Notes: a model not told the origin generated them from the sequence alone. A stretch of 64,000 nt of DNA from Flaccisagitta enflata (GCA_965153355.1 OZ231126.1:35588001-35652000); one strand, 5' to 3'. Counted from the first letter of the stretch, positions 1-11,081 are shown. Numbers and translations are program-made.

Positions 1-49
1 TCCTGATACGCTGTGTAGATGTTCCCTTTCACGTCAAGACCGATGCACG

Positions 50-298
50 CTCTCTGGATAAATGAATAGATAAATGAACGAATGATTGAATAATGTTTGA
101 CCAACTGACCGTCTTACGGACATACTGATTGATGTATTGAGTGACTGAAAGACCGATAGACCGGTCGACTGATTTTTCAAATAAATGGATGAACAAAGGA
201 CCGGTCGAATGGAATGAACAAAGGAATGAATGAATCAATGAATGAATCAATGGATGAATGAATTGATGGATGAATGAATTATTAGATGAATGAATGGC
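50..298 (+). repeat. imperfect (GAAT/GATG)n tract
   Basis: Degenerate tetranucleotides atgaatgaat and ggatgaatgaat, mixed with gaccgatagaccggtcg. Confidence 0.7.
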
Positions 299-366
299 TG
301 TCCCCGAAATGTACTCACCCTTGTGAACTGCGATTTTGGAGATACGAGGATATCTGATGATCAGGG

Positions 367-369
<3 letters not shown>

Positions 370-423
<54 letters not shown>

Positions 424-492
424 GACAGAGAGAGAGACAGACAGAGACAGACAGACAGACAGAGACAGACAGACAGACAGACAGACAGAGAG
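370..492 (+). repeat. (GA)n-(GACA)n compound microsatellite
   Basis: About 40 bases of GA followed by GACA/GAGACA units. Confidence 0.95.
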
Positions 493-667
493 GTGAGAGA
501 GAGGTGAATGAGGAAGGTTTAAACAGTTACTTAGTCAATGCAGATTGAAGAACAACTCATAACCAAATGAGACGAAACACAAATAAACAAGCCGTACAGG
601 GATAAATGTTATCAAGCTCTGTGTCTGTCCGTGTCTTATCTGGGCGTTCTTATCTTTCTTCTTTAAC

Positions 668-670
<3 letters not shown>

Positions 671-714
<44 letters not shown>

Positions 715-715
715 C

Positions 716-758
<43 letters not shown>

Positions 759-759
759 C

Positions 760-835
<76 letters not shown>

Positions 836-880
836 TTTTTCTTTCTGTCTTTCTTTCTTTCTTTCTTTCTCGTTCTTTCT
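671..880 (+). repeat. (CTTT)n microsatellite
   Basis: About 210 bases of CTTT with a few ctct and gtct interruptions. The open frames here on both strands are artefacts of the repeat. Confidence 0.97.
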
Positions 881-1078
881 TTTCACCTCCTTTCTTTATA
901 TCCTTTCTGTCTTTCCCGTCTTACCATCGCATTTTGGCACATCACAACGGCCCCATTTTCTGGTTGTCGATTTCCCCCACCAGTCTTTGTTCCAACCGCT
1001 GATGTAACACCATGGCTGAAAATTGGGAATAAGTAATTAGAAAGTTACATATTCTGATTATATGAAGGGTGCTAGCTA

Positions 1079-1413
1079 GGGTGACTGAAAATATGGTCAT
1101 ATTTGAATCTGGTCTCCCTCGCGGGAGAAATGATACCATTTCCATCACAGATGACACCCCTAAAATCTGGTGGCAATCAAATGAAGTTTACTCATGGCCG
1201 CAACCCCCCCTCATTTCCCATAGAAAATGTACAGGAAGGATTTTGGCCTCTGCAGCTTCCTATCTTTTATAATGGGAATGGGGTGGGGTTGCGGCCATAA
1301 GTAAACTTTGTCTGATCATATCCAGATTTTAGAGTTACCATCTATGATGGAAATGGTCACATTTCTCCCGCAAGGAAGACGAGATTCGGATTTGACCATA
1401 TTTTAAGTCACCC
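1079..1413. mobile_element. MITE with ~80-bp terminal inverted repeats, TA-flanked
   Basis: GGGTGACTGAAAATATGGTC at the left end pairs with the right end (rc GGGTGACTTAAAATATGGTC). Similarity extends through the CGCGGGAGAAATG block, and a second inner pair is GGCCGCAACC/GGTTGCGGCC. TA lies on both sides (1077-1078, 1414-1415). No coding capacity; probably mariner-type. Confidence 0.85.
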
Positions 1414-1754
1414 TAGTGCTAGCGCCCGTTTAGCAACAATTGCTACTGCCCTGATTAGAAATCTATAGCTATGGTGGCTACCGAATGGTACAGTAAAACA
1501 CAATTTCCAAGGTTCCTAAGTACCTTTTGTATGGTATACAAAATCAAATGAATTCATCTTTTTAAATCTAATCTATCTACCTGTTGCAACATTATTGTTA
1601 TTATCATTTAATATTCTTTTTTTACTCACCTACACATGTATAATCAAAGAACGGTAAGAACCCATGGGAAATGTTTGATTGGAACATTATACGGGGTGTT
1701 CTGATTTTAAGAGTTACAACTGAAAGTGCTTATATACTGTAAGTAGTATGTTTA

Positions 1755-2355
1755 CAATGCAATGCATAAAAAAGATACAAGCTTTAGTTCACGTTTTAGT
1801 GACTTAAAGTTATTTTTTCTAGGTTTCTCTTGAGAGCATTTAAAAGAGTTTTAAAAAATGAAAAAATTTCCACCAAGCCCAAAGAGTTTGATCCATTTGT
1901 CTAAATTTTATAATAAAACAAAGATAAGGTATCAAAAACAGCAATCAAAATTATGATCTTTTTTTGCTGTTCTCAAAAAGGGACTGTTTTTACTAGAATT
2001 TACATAACTCTTAAACTAATTGAGCTACAGATGCCAGATACGACTCAAATTGAAGATTTTTTGAAGGGCTTTCCAAACATCATGGATTTTTCTTTGTTCA
2101 AACCTAATTCAAAGAATCTCAATATGATTAAAGACAATTTTAAGAGTCAATTGTTAGATCTTACATAACTCTTTAACACCTTGTCATCAAGTTTTGATAA
2201 AATCTAGACATATTGATCTAAAAGTCTGAGATTGTTGGCGATTACTTCATTTTTTCCAACTCTTTAGATTCCTCATGGAAAAAAGTTTGATAATTCAATT
2301 TTGAGCATAGAAATCTGGAATAAAAGATTTGTAACTTTTTTTATGCATCGCACTG
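1755..2355. mobile_element. MITE, 601 bp, TA-flanked
   Basis: The ends CAATGCAATGCATAAAAAAG and (rc) CAGTGCGATGCATAAAAAAA are inverted repeats, bounded by TA (1753-1754, 2356-2357). AT-rich interior without a transposase. Confidence 0.75.
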
Positions 2356-2533
2356 TACCATGACCGATGATTGGCGAGACTAGGGTTACAATCCATTGCA
2401 CTAGTTTACTGGTTACAAAAGTGTTTAGATTAATCTGGTTTAGTTTGGCGCGACTTTTCCAACGGCTCCAATCCATGAGGACTATGATATCCATTAGTTT
2501 TGAGATTATGTAAGTGTAAAGATTAGATAGTTA

Positions 2534-2917
2534 ACAGGATGTGCAAAAAATTTGGTAAAAACATAAAAGCACAAAAACCACACTTCTTAATGGCCCAGTA
2601 ATACAAAATTTGAGGTTCTCAAATGAAAGATATTTTAATTTTCTTTCATTTGAGTCCAATCTGGCATCTGTAGCTCAAACCGTTTAGACAGGAGAATGAT
2701 TTGAAGAAAAACTTCCAGGTTACTGGTAAAAATTCTGTGAAATGGGAAAGTATAATTCATTCCTTTGCCAACCAAGATTATTCTTATGAAAAACGGCACA
2801 TTCTAACATCTAGTAGAACAAATTAGGAGGCTATACCCCAAATTTCGTATTACTGGGCCATCAAGAAGTGTGGTTTTTGTGCTTTTATTTTTTTACCAAA
2901 TTTTTTGCACATCCTGT
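2534..2917. mobile_element. MITE, 384 bp, ACAGGATGTGC ends
   Basis: Nearly perfect ~85-bp terminal inverted repeats (ACAGGATGTGCAAAAAATTT ... to CCCAGTAATAC). The flank is TTAA on both sides; TA is the duplication shared with the related element at 27820-29038. The host sequence gtaaagattagatagtta occurs both before the element and again about 95 bp after it. Confidence 0.88.
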
Positions 2918-4824
2918 TAAGATTAATTTTAAGACTACATTTCCTACCGCTCCACATCCATTAGGATTATGAAATCCATTAATTTTGAGATTATATTTGT
3001 GTAAAGATTAGATAGTTACAATAAGTTTGAGGACTACATTTCCTACCGCCGCGGATCCGTCTGGGTTTCTGCAGTAGTTTTCAGCGAGACCGTCGAGGGG
3101 ATTCCTAAATGGACACGCATTCAAAATCATCATGACTTTAAATCTCATTTGCATATCGTCTTACCGCTGCAGATCCGTCCGGGTTTCGGCAGTAATTTTC
3201 ATCCAGGCCATCCGTCGGATTTCTGTGGGGTTTTTATGGTTTTAATTGCCAAATCATTTCTCAACTACTTTAGGTCATTGTTTGTTCTTAAATACTTACC
3301 TTTCCAAAATTTCGTTATCTTTCTAAATCCATAGAACATTCATTTTTCACAGAATTTTTATTATAAGGCTGTTCTTTAAAAAGGCGGGAGTGACTTAAAG
3401 AGAATGTTGGGTAGGTCGCCTTCCAATGCAGTACTTGGACATTCAGATGGATGGACAGATGAATGTGAGGTACTGTGAATATATCAATAATTGCACACAT
3501 TCAGAACAAGATTATTTTCAAGATGCGTCATAGTATAGTAACAGAAACTAGAATATGCTGGTTCAGATACAGGAATTACCCCGTCGGGAATAGCGGGACA
3601 AAAGAAAACGACATAGTTTTCTGTCGACAATATCCAACTGATAATACGAAAAAAGAGGGATTCTCGAATTCTCAGAAGGGCTGGGTCGCCTGCCAAAAGA
3701 CACCCCCAGGCTAAACCCTTAAGAAAAAAAGACCATGGAAGGGCCCGCGGGTTAAAGTATCCTGCCAAACCTCAGCGTTTAGGGGTAAATGAATATAAAA
3801 ACCCCAAGAAATAAGCTGAGTGGCTGACGTAAGCCGGACTGAGGCATAATACTGTCATGACTGGTAAGAAGAAGAGAAAGACCCAACGGATGCCCTGAAT
3901 GAACTTTCCAGCTTCGCAGCCGCCACGCTGGTCTCTGTACTTGAGCAGGAGAAGAGAGTGATGTGTCATAACTCCTAAGGATGGATTGGGATTGGGAAAG
4001 CCTCTGATAAATAGCAACCAAGAAACTCTGACGTTAGCAGGGAAGATGAGAGCAAATGAGGAAGGTAAGGCTAGAGTGGGGAGGTGACATTACTACTACA
4101 GTGCTAAGACCGAGAGAGTAAGAGTGTAAGAGAAACAAACGAATAAAGTTTCCAGTATTGTCTTTACTCTGAAGCAGTATTGTCAACAGCACTCTTCAGA
4201 ACACATAAGTCACGGTGTACCGGGTCATGAAATAAGGGTTTCAATAGGTTTTTAAGCTGAATTTGGATTCGTAAGTGTTCCGAATTGTCCAACTGAGCTC
4301 ATCCGCCTCATGGGGCATCACTGTAGTGTGTATAGGAGTCATGAATGACAATTTTGACCTATATAATGCGCGACAACAGGCCACAAATTCACCAGTTACG
4401 GTTGATTTCGGAGCTATTTTGCTTTACAATTTACTTCGACATTGGCGCTTTTTACTTACCCTATGCAATGTTCTGGAGAGTATGAACCTCCCAGTCAGTT
4501 CACATACAGCGGTTGACACCTAAATTACTGCTCACAATGTTCGTGGGCCTTGGTTTGCAACCAAAAACCCTAAAAGTCAAGTTACATGAACCTTTCTCCG
4601 TTTACAAAGCTGATTTGCATTTTCTGACATGACCGCTATTTTACATGTTTTTCTTTAATGGAGGACCATCATATTCAAAATTTTGTAGAGCAGTCTGGTC
4701 AACAACATCCTTACGCATCATAAGCCTGCGGTGGTTACCTACCGGAGGTGTTTTTGTGCTTATTTCTATCTTAAACAAGAAAAAAACTATGGCCATAACA
4801 ATTTTTGACAATAGTATTTATTGG
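2918..4824. other. no recognised gene
   Basis: About 1.9 kb of mixed sequence. One imperfect duplication is visible (3048-3100 and 3162-3215, GC(A/G)GATCCGTC(T/C)GGGTTTC). No coding signal or transposon ends were recognised. Confidence 0.5.
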
Positions 4825-4965
4825 ACGTGAAATTATATCACAGCCTCATTTTTGCATATTTTGCATTTTGAAAAACATGGCCCTGACCCCTGATGTGTGT
4901 AGATCAGGGCCATGTTTTTATTTTTTCGATTTTTTTCATTTCTATGCAAATTTATAATTTCACGT
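4825..4965. repeat. hairpin element (shared-arm family), copy 1
   Basis: Outer arms ACGTGAAATTATA / TATAATTTCACGT. Inner stem AAACATGGCCCTGA / TCAGGGCCATGTTT around a short loop. Confidence 0.8.
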
Positions 4966-5060
4966 AAGGTTACCTCAGCGAAAAAAATGGGAATTCGCGA
5001 TTCTCAGTCGCATTTCAGAGTAGCCTTACAGACAAGAGGAAAGAAACGAATTTTTGAGCA

Positions 5061-5256
5061 AACAAGGCCAAATACACGGCTATCCCAGTCGCGTGAGGGT
5101 GGGCAGGGGCAATATTTGAGGTCACTTGACCACTTGGGCAGGAGCAGTGAGGCCAAAGACTGCAAAAACCAAAAAAAAATTAAAGTGTGACCGACGGACC
5201 GATGGATGGACGGACAGACAAAGCGGGGTGTAAGGTTGTGTAGCACACGACTAAAA
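5061..5256 (+). mobile_element. HINE-like repeat copy
   Basis: Starts AACAAGGCCAAATACACGGC, with GTGAGGGTGGGCAGGGGC near the 5' end. The centre is GACCGACGGACCGATGGATG and the end is TTGTGTAGCACACGACTAAAA. Confidence 0.8.
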
Positions 5257-5273
5257 AGTGATAGAAGTGAAGA

Positions 5274-5807
5274 AGAAAAGAAGAAGAAGAAGAAGAAGAA
5301 GAAGAAGAAGAAGAAGAAGAAGAAGAAGAAACTATTTCAGAATAAAGATATCAGTACCACGAAAGTTTAAGCGAGCAAAAAGGAAGAAGAAGAAGAAAAA
5401 GAAGAAGAAGAAGAAGAAGAAGAAAGAAGATGAAAGTAGATGAAGATGAAGATGTAGATGAAGAAGTAGATAATGAAGATGAAGAAGATGAAGAAGAAAA
5501 AAAGAAGATCGAAAGGTTGAAAAGGAATAGAAGTGTTGTAAATGAGAAAAAAAAATATAAGAAGAGGAAGAAGAGGAAGAAGAGGGAGAGGAAGAAGAGG
5601 AAGGAGAAGAAGAAGGAGAAGAAGATGAAGAAACTAAGTATTTCAGAAGAACGATATCAATTACCACTAAAGTTCAAGCGAGCGACGGAAGGAGAAGAAG
5701 CATAAGAAGAAAAGGAAGAAGAAGAAGTAGTAGCAGAAGAAGAAGAAGAAAAGAAAAAGAAAAAGAAAAAGAAAAAGAAAAAGAAAAAGAAAAAGAAAAA
5801 GAAAAAG
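5274..5807 (+). repeat. purine-rich (GAA)n / (GAAAAA)n tract
   Basis: Runs of GAA and GAT/GAA mixtures, ending in about nine GAAAAA units, directly between two HINE-like copies. Confidence 0.93.
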
Positions 5808-5910
5808 AACAAGGCCAAGTAGGCGTTACCGACCGACTAACCGACCGACCGACCGACCAACCAACCAACGGACACAGCCAGTTATAGAGGTGCTTTGTCG
5901 CACCTAAAAA
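5808..5910 (+). mobile_element. HINE-like repeat copy, short form
   Basis: AACAAGGCCAAGTAGGCG, then (GACC)n/(AACC)n, then ACACAGCCAGTTATAGAGGT and a terminal GTCGCACCTAAAAA. Same subtype as 52435-52538. Confidence 0.78.
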
Positions 5911-5959
5911 GAAAGTCGGAAGATTGTGAAAAGGAACAGTAGTGGGGTAAATGAGAAAA

Positions 5960-6093
5960 CAAGCTCAGGCGGGCAACTCGATGCGTCATCTGCGTGATAT
6001 CAGAAGAGGTGTAACAGACGGATGAATGGACGGACAAATGGACTGACTGACGGATGGATGGACGGACAGACCCTCTTATAGAGATGCGCTGGC
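5960..6093 (+). mobile_element. degenerate HINE-like fragment
   Basis: ACAAGCTCAGGCGGGCAAC, a (GGAC/GGATG)n centre, then CTCTTATAGAGATGCGCTGG. No intact terminal hairpin. Confidence 0.5.
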
Positions 6094-6146
6094 GCGTGGA
6101 TATCGGCTGAGCAAGTTACTGTCAAGTGGATCGGCGAGGAGACTTA

Positions 6147-6491
6147 CCGTATTTGCTCTAATTAGCGCCCCGGGCGCTTTTGAAATTGAAATTTAACATT
6201 GTCAGCTTAAGCTCAAATTAGCGCCCCCTGTTACCAACAAAAGTATCTCAATATCTATTAAATCTATCACTCTTCCATCATTTCAAGGTAAAAACAGACC
6301 TCAATTCATATGCTCCCTATGATAATTTGTATTTTGTTTAATAATCTACCAGGAAAAATACTAAAATTAGTCTAAATGATATATTTCTATTCATTGATTC
6401 CTCTGCAATTTCCTGAAAAATAAGTTGAGCTCTTTCACCAAAAGGGAGGGGGCCCTAAATGGAGGGGGGGCGATAAACAGAGCAAATACAG
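6147..6491. mobile_element. MITE, CCGTATTTGCTC ends, TA-flanked
   Basis: The left end CCGTATTTGCTCTAATTAGC pairs with the right end (rc CTGTATTTGCTCTGTTTATC). TA lies at 6145-6146 and 6492-6493. A TTAGCGCCCC motif is repeated inside. Non-coding. Confidence 0.85.
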
Positions 6492-6493
6492 TA

Positions 6494-6811
6494 CTCTAGA
6501 GCGCGAAAAAGTCGCACATTTCTTTGGGAAGAAGCAAAAATGATGAGCTTCAAGCCTCAAGATCGCCCGAAATTCGGCGAAGATACAGTACAATGGGAGC
6601 AAAGACGACCTAGACTGGAGGATAGATTTTAGGTATCTTAATTTAATTTGATTATAAAAAAATTGAGATCTATACTAATTAAAAATTACTCTAGTGCTTG
6701 AATATGTTAACTTTTCTCATTCTTTAATTTGTGACTTGATTTCATAAGAACTTCATTTTTCCTACATAGTTTTTCAGATTGGGCAGAAAGTTTTATAGAA
6801 TTTAGAAGAAA
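6494..6811. other. no recognised feature
   Basis: AT-rich unique sequence with no coding or repeat signal. Confidence 0.5.
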
Positions 6812-6860
6812 AAGCTTCAAAATTACAGTCCCCGACTGGGGACTGTAATTTTTGAAGCTT
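6812..6860. repeat. 49-bp hairpin
   Basis: AAGCTTCAAAATTACAGTCC and its complement differ by one A, around a very short loop. Confidence 0.85.
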
Positions 6861-6896
6861 TCTCGTCGCGTAAACGCGACTCGAGAAGATACACTA

Positions 6897-6897
<1 letters not shown>

Positions 6898-6934
<37 letters not shown>

Positions 6935-7061
6935 TTTAAAAAAATTTCAAAAAATTTTTTTTGCATTCAAAAAAAAAAATTAAAAAAATTTCAAGAAAAA
7001 AAATTCAAAAAAAAATTTTTCAAAAATTAAAAAAAAATTTTTTGAAAATTTTTTTTAAAAT
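6898..7061 (+). repeat. poly(A) and A/T-rich low-complexity tract
   Basis: A run of about 34 A, then alternating A and T runs with TTTCAAAAAATTT motifs. Confidence 0.9.
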
Positions 7062-7084
7062 AATTGATGTTCATGATGACTTGC

Positions 7085-7310
7085 ATACCATGTGTCCATG
7101 ACAGCATACCTTAAAGTCCATGATGGCATACCTTAAAGTCCATGATTTGGCATACCTTAAAGTCCATGACAGCATACCTTAAAGTCCATGACGGCATACC
7201 TTTAAGTCCATGACAGCATACCTTAAAGTCCATGACGGCACACCTTGAACATTAAACACTGAAGTCCAAGAAGGCAAACCTTGGTCCTTGGAGTCCTTGA
7301 CGGCAAACCT
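7085..7310 (+). repeat. 22-bp minisatellite
   Basis: About seven clear copies of CATGACAGCATACCTTAAAGTC, decaying after 7250 into AAGGCAAACCTTGG-type units. Confidence 0.88.
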
Positions 7311-7313
7311 TTT

Positions 7314-7370
7314 TGTGTGTGTATGTGTGTATGTGTGTGCGTGTGCGTGCGCGTGCGTGTGTGTGTGTGT
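7314..7370 (+). repeat. (GT)n microsatellite
   Basis: GT with AT and GC interruptions. Confidence 0.95.
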
Positions 7371-7447
7371 ACTCCCACAACAGTAATATATTACTAGACA
7401 AATTGAGAAATATTTCACTGTCTCCTGCGTTTCAAGCATGCAAAAAA

Positions 7448-7790
7448 AGTGTCAACCAAAGAGTCAACCAGGTCAACCAAAGAGTCAACCAGGTCAACCA
7501 AAGAGTCAACCAGGTCAACCAAACAGTCAACCAGGTCAACCAAACTATCAACCAGGTCAACCAAACAGTCAACCAGATCAACCAAATAGTCAACCACAGA
7601 GTCAACCAGGGAGCCAAGCAAAGAGTCAGCCATGGAGTCAGCCATGGAGTCAGCCGAGGAGTCAGCCAAGGAGTCAGCTAAGGAGTCAGCCAAGGAGTCA
7701 GCCAAGTGAGTCAGCCAAATAGTCAGCCAAACAGTCAACCAAAGTCAACCAAAGTGTCAACCAAAGTGTCAACCTGAGAGTCAATGCAAA
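7448..7790 (+). repeat. GTCAACCA minisatellite, left arm
   Basis: A 21-bp unit GTCAACCAGGTCAACCAAAGA gives way to GTCAGCCATGGA and GTCAGCCAAGGA units. The motif is the complement of the array at 7900-8488. Confidence 0.92.
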
Positions 7791-7899
7791 GTATTTCCTA
7801 GACAGCTGTGGTGGACACAAAAGCGAGTCAACCAGAATGTAACTAAGTGAGTCAGCAAAGTATGAATATTAACATCAAAGACCAGATTTCCTGGTTGCA

Positions 7900-8488
7900 C
7901 TTTCTGGTTGACTTTCTGGTTGACTTTACAATTTGACTTTTTGGTTATTTTAGTTGATATTTTGAATTGACATTTTGGTGACATTTTGGTTGACATTTTG
8001 GTTGACATTTTTGATGATATTTTGGTTGAATTTTGGTTGACATTTTGGCTGACATTTTGGCTGACATTTTGGCTGACATTTTGGCGAACATTTTGGTTGA
8101 CATTTTGGCTGACATTTTGGTTGACATTTTGGTTGACATTTTGGTTGACTTTCTGGTTGACTTTCTGGTTGACTTTCTGGTTGACTTTTTGGTTGACCTT
8201 CTGGTTGACATTCTGGTTGACTTTTTGGTTTAGTTATTGGTTTAGTTTTTGGTTGACTTTCTGGTTGACTTTCTGGTTGACTTTCTGGTTGACTTTCTGG
8301 TTGACTTTCTGGTTGACTTTCTGGTTGACTTTCTGGTTGACTTTTTGGTTGACTTTTTGGTTGACTTTTTGGTTGACTTTCTGGTTGACTTTCTGGTTGA
8401 CTTTCTGGTTGACTTTCTGGTTGACTTTCTGGTTGACTTTCTGGTTGACTTTCTGGTTGACTTTCTGGTTGACTTTCTGGTTGACTGT
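7900..8488 (+). repeat. TGGTTGAC minisatellite, right arm
   Basis: About 48 copies of a 12-bp unit (GACTTTCTGGTT, GACATTTTGGTT and variants). Because 12 is divisible by 3, all frames look open, giving WLTF-type runs. Non-coding. Confidence 0.95.
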
Positions 8489-8869
8489 CTCAGACTCTAT
8501 GGTTACACTGTTTTGAATAATACCTCTGCAATTGTTAACCATCATTAAGCATGTAATACACACATGCAGATCACAATTCTTAATGATCTTTTTTCCGTTT
8601 TTATATTCTACTCTTGCTTTATTCTTTAGTTTTTTGCTTTATTTCTTTTCTTATGTTACTGTCTTAATTCTTTTTTCTCTTTGTTTCTTTCTCTTTTTTT
8701 TTTAATTTTTTTTTTGGGGGGGGGGCAGGCGCGGGGCCCCCCTGAGGCGCGGGGCCCTAGGCTTAAGCCTATTAAGCCTATTGGGTGATCCGCCTCAGCA
8801 TGGTAATTATCATGGTGAAGATAAACTTAGCTTTTGTTTAGCACTGTCATGGGGGGGGACATTTTGAAG

Positions 8870-8977
8870 ACCTGGTCAAGCCGCATCCAGGCCTCCCAAT
8901 GGTCAATCCGAGTCTCGACCATCATCAGCCGAGCCAATCAACGATCACATAACTGCCTTCAATCCGGCATTTTTCAG
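8870..8977 (+). CDS. Gbx: Gbx/unplugged, upstream exon (5' boundary uncertain)
   Basis: The 3' end is well supported. A donor AG|GTGTGT follows 8977 and leaves two bases of a codon, which is exactly what the next exon (9305, starting with a third codon base) needs. Spliced, it reads ...ITAFNPAFF-S-AAQAAQAAAAYHSHH, a Pro/Ser/Ala-rich stretch like Gbx N-termini. This frame is open back only to a TGA at 8865. The nearest in-frame AG (8868-8869) has a poor pyrimidine tract. A better acceptor (cttttgtttAG, 8840-8841) opens another frame, which reads HFEDLVKPHPGLPMVNPSLDHH and stops at about 8952. So either the exon starts near 8870, or an exon starting at 8842 contains a one-base frame break. There is no ATG in frame, so the start codon must be in an earlier exon. 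Confidence 0.5.
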
Positions 8978-9304
8978 GTGTGTCACTTTTGCCGATTCGA
9001 GTGTAAAACGCTTTTTACAAAACCTTTGAATAGTTCTAGTCGCGATAATAATTCAAAATCTTAGTATTGATATTTTTGACTTAGATTGAAATCGTCGATT
9101 GAAATCGGCTCTAATTCAAAGCTGCGTCAAAAATTAGTCGCAGGTGGTTCCTAGTAATTGCAATTGCTAACGCTACAATAAATCAAAACTGTAGCGTAAC
9201 TCTCATTCTCTCTCACTTACACGAATCTTAAATTTCTAATCGATTCGATTCAAGAGTTTAGAGTTTTGATTTAATGTGTTCTACTTTTGATTCTACTCAT
9301 TTAG
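8978..9304 (+). other. Gbx: Gbx intron
   Basis: 327-bp GT-AG intron in phase 2. No repeat was recognised in it. Confidence 0.6.
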
Positions 9305-9447
9305 CGCGGCACAAGCAGCGCAAGCCGCGGCCGCGTATCATTCTCATCACGCTCAAGCCATCGCAGCCATCACAGCCGGGCTCTTTCCTTCTTTCCATCA
9401 CCCGTTATCCAGAAGCCCGCCTGCCTCCAGTCCCGGAGCTGATAAAG
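9305..9447 (+). CDS. Gbx: Gbx/unplugged, Ala/His-rich exon
   Basis: The acceptor ...ctactcatttAG|C (9303-9304) and the donor AAAG|GTGAGC (9448) bound 143 nt. The coding frame (GCG GCA CAA...) is not the longest ATG-started frame here. It was chosen because it joins both neighbours in phase: phase 2 entry, phase 1 exit. It encodes an Ala/Gln run (AAQAAQAAAAYHSHH) followed by IAAITAGLFPSFHHPLSRSPPASSPGADK. Poly-Ala and Pro/Ser/His-rich sequence is usual in the poorly conserved N-terminal half of Gbx transcription factors. No domain is visible. Identity rests on splicing into the homeodomain exons. Confidence 0.8.
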
Positions 9448-10034
9448 GTGAGCAGCCCGTTTGAAGTGATCAGTTGAAGAATTGTCCTTGATGAACTTTT
9501 CTCATTCAAATAAGTGAAGAGCCGTTCTTTGAACGTTTTTAAAAGACAATAGTGACTGGTGAAAGGGGAAAATGCTCAAGAGCCGAAAAGCTGATCTCAG
9601 TCGCAAATGGCAATCTCAAAATCTATTCTAATTAATGCTTTCGATACAAATCGCGAAATTTTATTCATGGATTTTGCTGAAAATTTTCGTCTTGTAACGA
9701 GTTTACTTACACATAAAACAACGAAGAAAACGCAGCTGAAAGTAAAATAAGCAATTTGATATTTGCTGCGTTAGAGCTTTCTCTACGTTTCAAGAATACC
9801 AATAAAGGCGGCTCTCGCCGTAGGAAAAAAGTCGTAAGTGCGGGGTTTTGGAATTTTTTTGATTGTGTTTTGTCTGCTTTTTTTTCTCCGGGCATCTTTT
9901 TTGCTTGTTCAACTCTCTACATGTGTTTCTCTGTTTGTTCTTGTTGTTTGCCCGTCTCTCTCTTCTTTTTTTCTTTCTCTTCTCCTTCTCCTCTGATTCT
10001 CTCTTTCTCTCTCTCTCTTCCCTTCCATCATGTA

Positions 10035-10218
10035 ACACGGGGTTACAATATTGTTGCGGACAGGTGGACAGAGGCATCCAACCCCCATCCACACCTCAAT
10101 CTCAACCCCCACACACAATCATCAAGACCGCTTGTTTTTCCATTTTTCCACTTGGATGGACAGACGGACCATCAGACCAATGGATGGACTGACGGACAAA
10201 GCCTCTCATAGCGTCCAG
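10035..10218 (+). mobile_element. HINE-like copy, 5' variant B, in a Gbx intron
   Basis: Starts ACACGGGGTTACAATATTGT then TGCGGACAGGTGGACAGAGGC. It has a (GGAC)n centre and ends CTCTCATAGCGTCCAGAG without the terminal hairpin. Confidence 0.75.
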
Positions 10219-10702
10219 AGTTTGAATGAGAGAGAGACTGTGCTGCCAGGATGCACAAACATCACCTGGGACATTTGAAAGTTTAAATAGACTTCAACTA
10301 ACTCGATTCCTTGTTTTTGGAAAAAATGCGAAAAATGCAAAAAAATATAAAAAGATTTAAAAAACCAAAGCTCTAAAATTATCGATTGCACAGAATTCTG
10401 CTTGGCGTTATCTGAAAGAGGAGAATTAGCACTTTCTTAGCTATGAATTTCATGCGTAGTCCCATTCTGCCCCCAAAATTTATCAACTTTCCCAAACGAC
10501 TTATAAAACAAAGGGAAATCCGTTTTTCTCTGCAGGACTCAAAAAGACTGAAGGGACTTCGTCTCTTTGACTTTTTTCCAAATCAATAATTTTCCATCGC
10601 TTTTATACTGATGAAGTGAATCAGCCATTATATTTGTTACTTACTGTTTACATTCTTTACAAAACTATCTCAACTGCTTTGATTCTGCCCCTTCATTTTT
10701 AG

Positions 10703-11041
10703 GTTCACCAACTCTGCCCAAATCTGAGCCTCGTTCCTCCTCCTCCTCCTCCTCTTCGCATTTCTCCTACATTCCTTCTTCTTTGTCTCACGGGTTATCC
10801 CCCGAGGATGAGTCTCGCCTGCGTGGAGGGGGCGCTCTTACGGGAGGTGCATTGGCCGGAGGCGCTCTTACCGGGGGCGCACTCGCTAGCGGTGCACTGG
10901 CCGGCGGAGCTCTGGCCGGGGGCGCTCTTAGCGCCGCGGGGCTTCCGGCGAGCTTGGCCGGAAATCTTCATTTGAATCCCTTTCCCGGTCTTTTGGGTAC
11001 CATGCCTCATAACATTTCTCCGGAAGCGGCTCTGCCTCCTG
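10703..11041 (+). CDS. Gbx: Gbx/unplugged, exon with GGAL repeat
   Basis: The acceptor cttcatttttAG (10701-10702) and the donor CCTG|GTGAGT (11042) bound 339 nt, entering and leaving in phase 1. The product starts SPTLPKSEPR, runs through an eight-Ser tract and SYIPSSLSHGLSPEDESRLRGG. It then has about seven copies of a degenerate hexapeptide GGALxx (GGALTGGALAGGALTG...) before LPASLAGNLHLNPFPGLLGTMPHN and ends in ALPPG, with the last Gly codon split by the intron. The GGAL array is encoded by an 18-bp tandem repeat and is probably specific to this lineage. The preceding intron (9448-10702) holds one HINE-like repeat. The following intron (11042-12284) holds a nested transposon. Confidence 0.83.
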
Positions 11042-11081
11042 GTGAGTACAGCCACGTAATTTGTGCCAGTCGGCGACGATG

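Noticed and set aside
7986-8516. 176-residue open frame of WLTF repeats
   Set aside because: Produced by a 12-bp minisatellite; long frames are open in other frames and on the other strand too.
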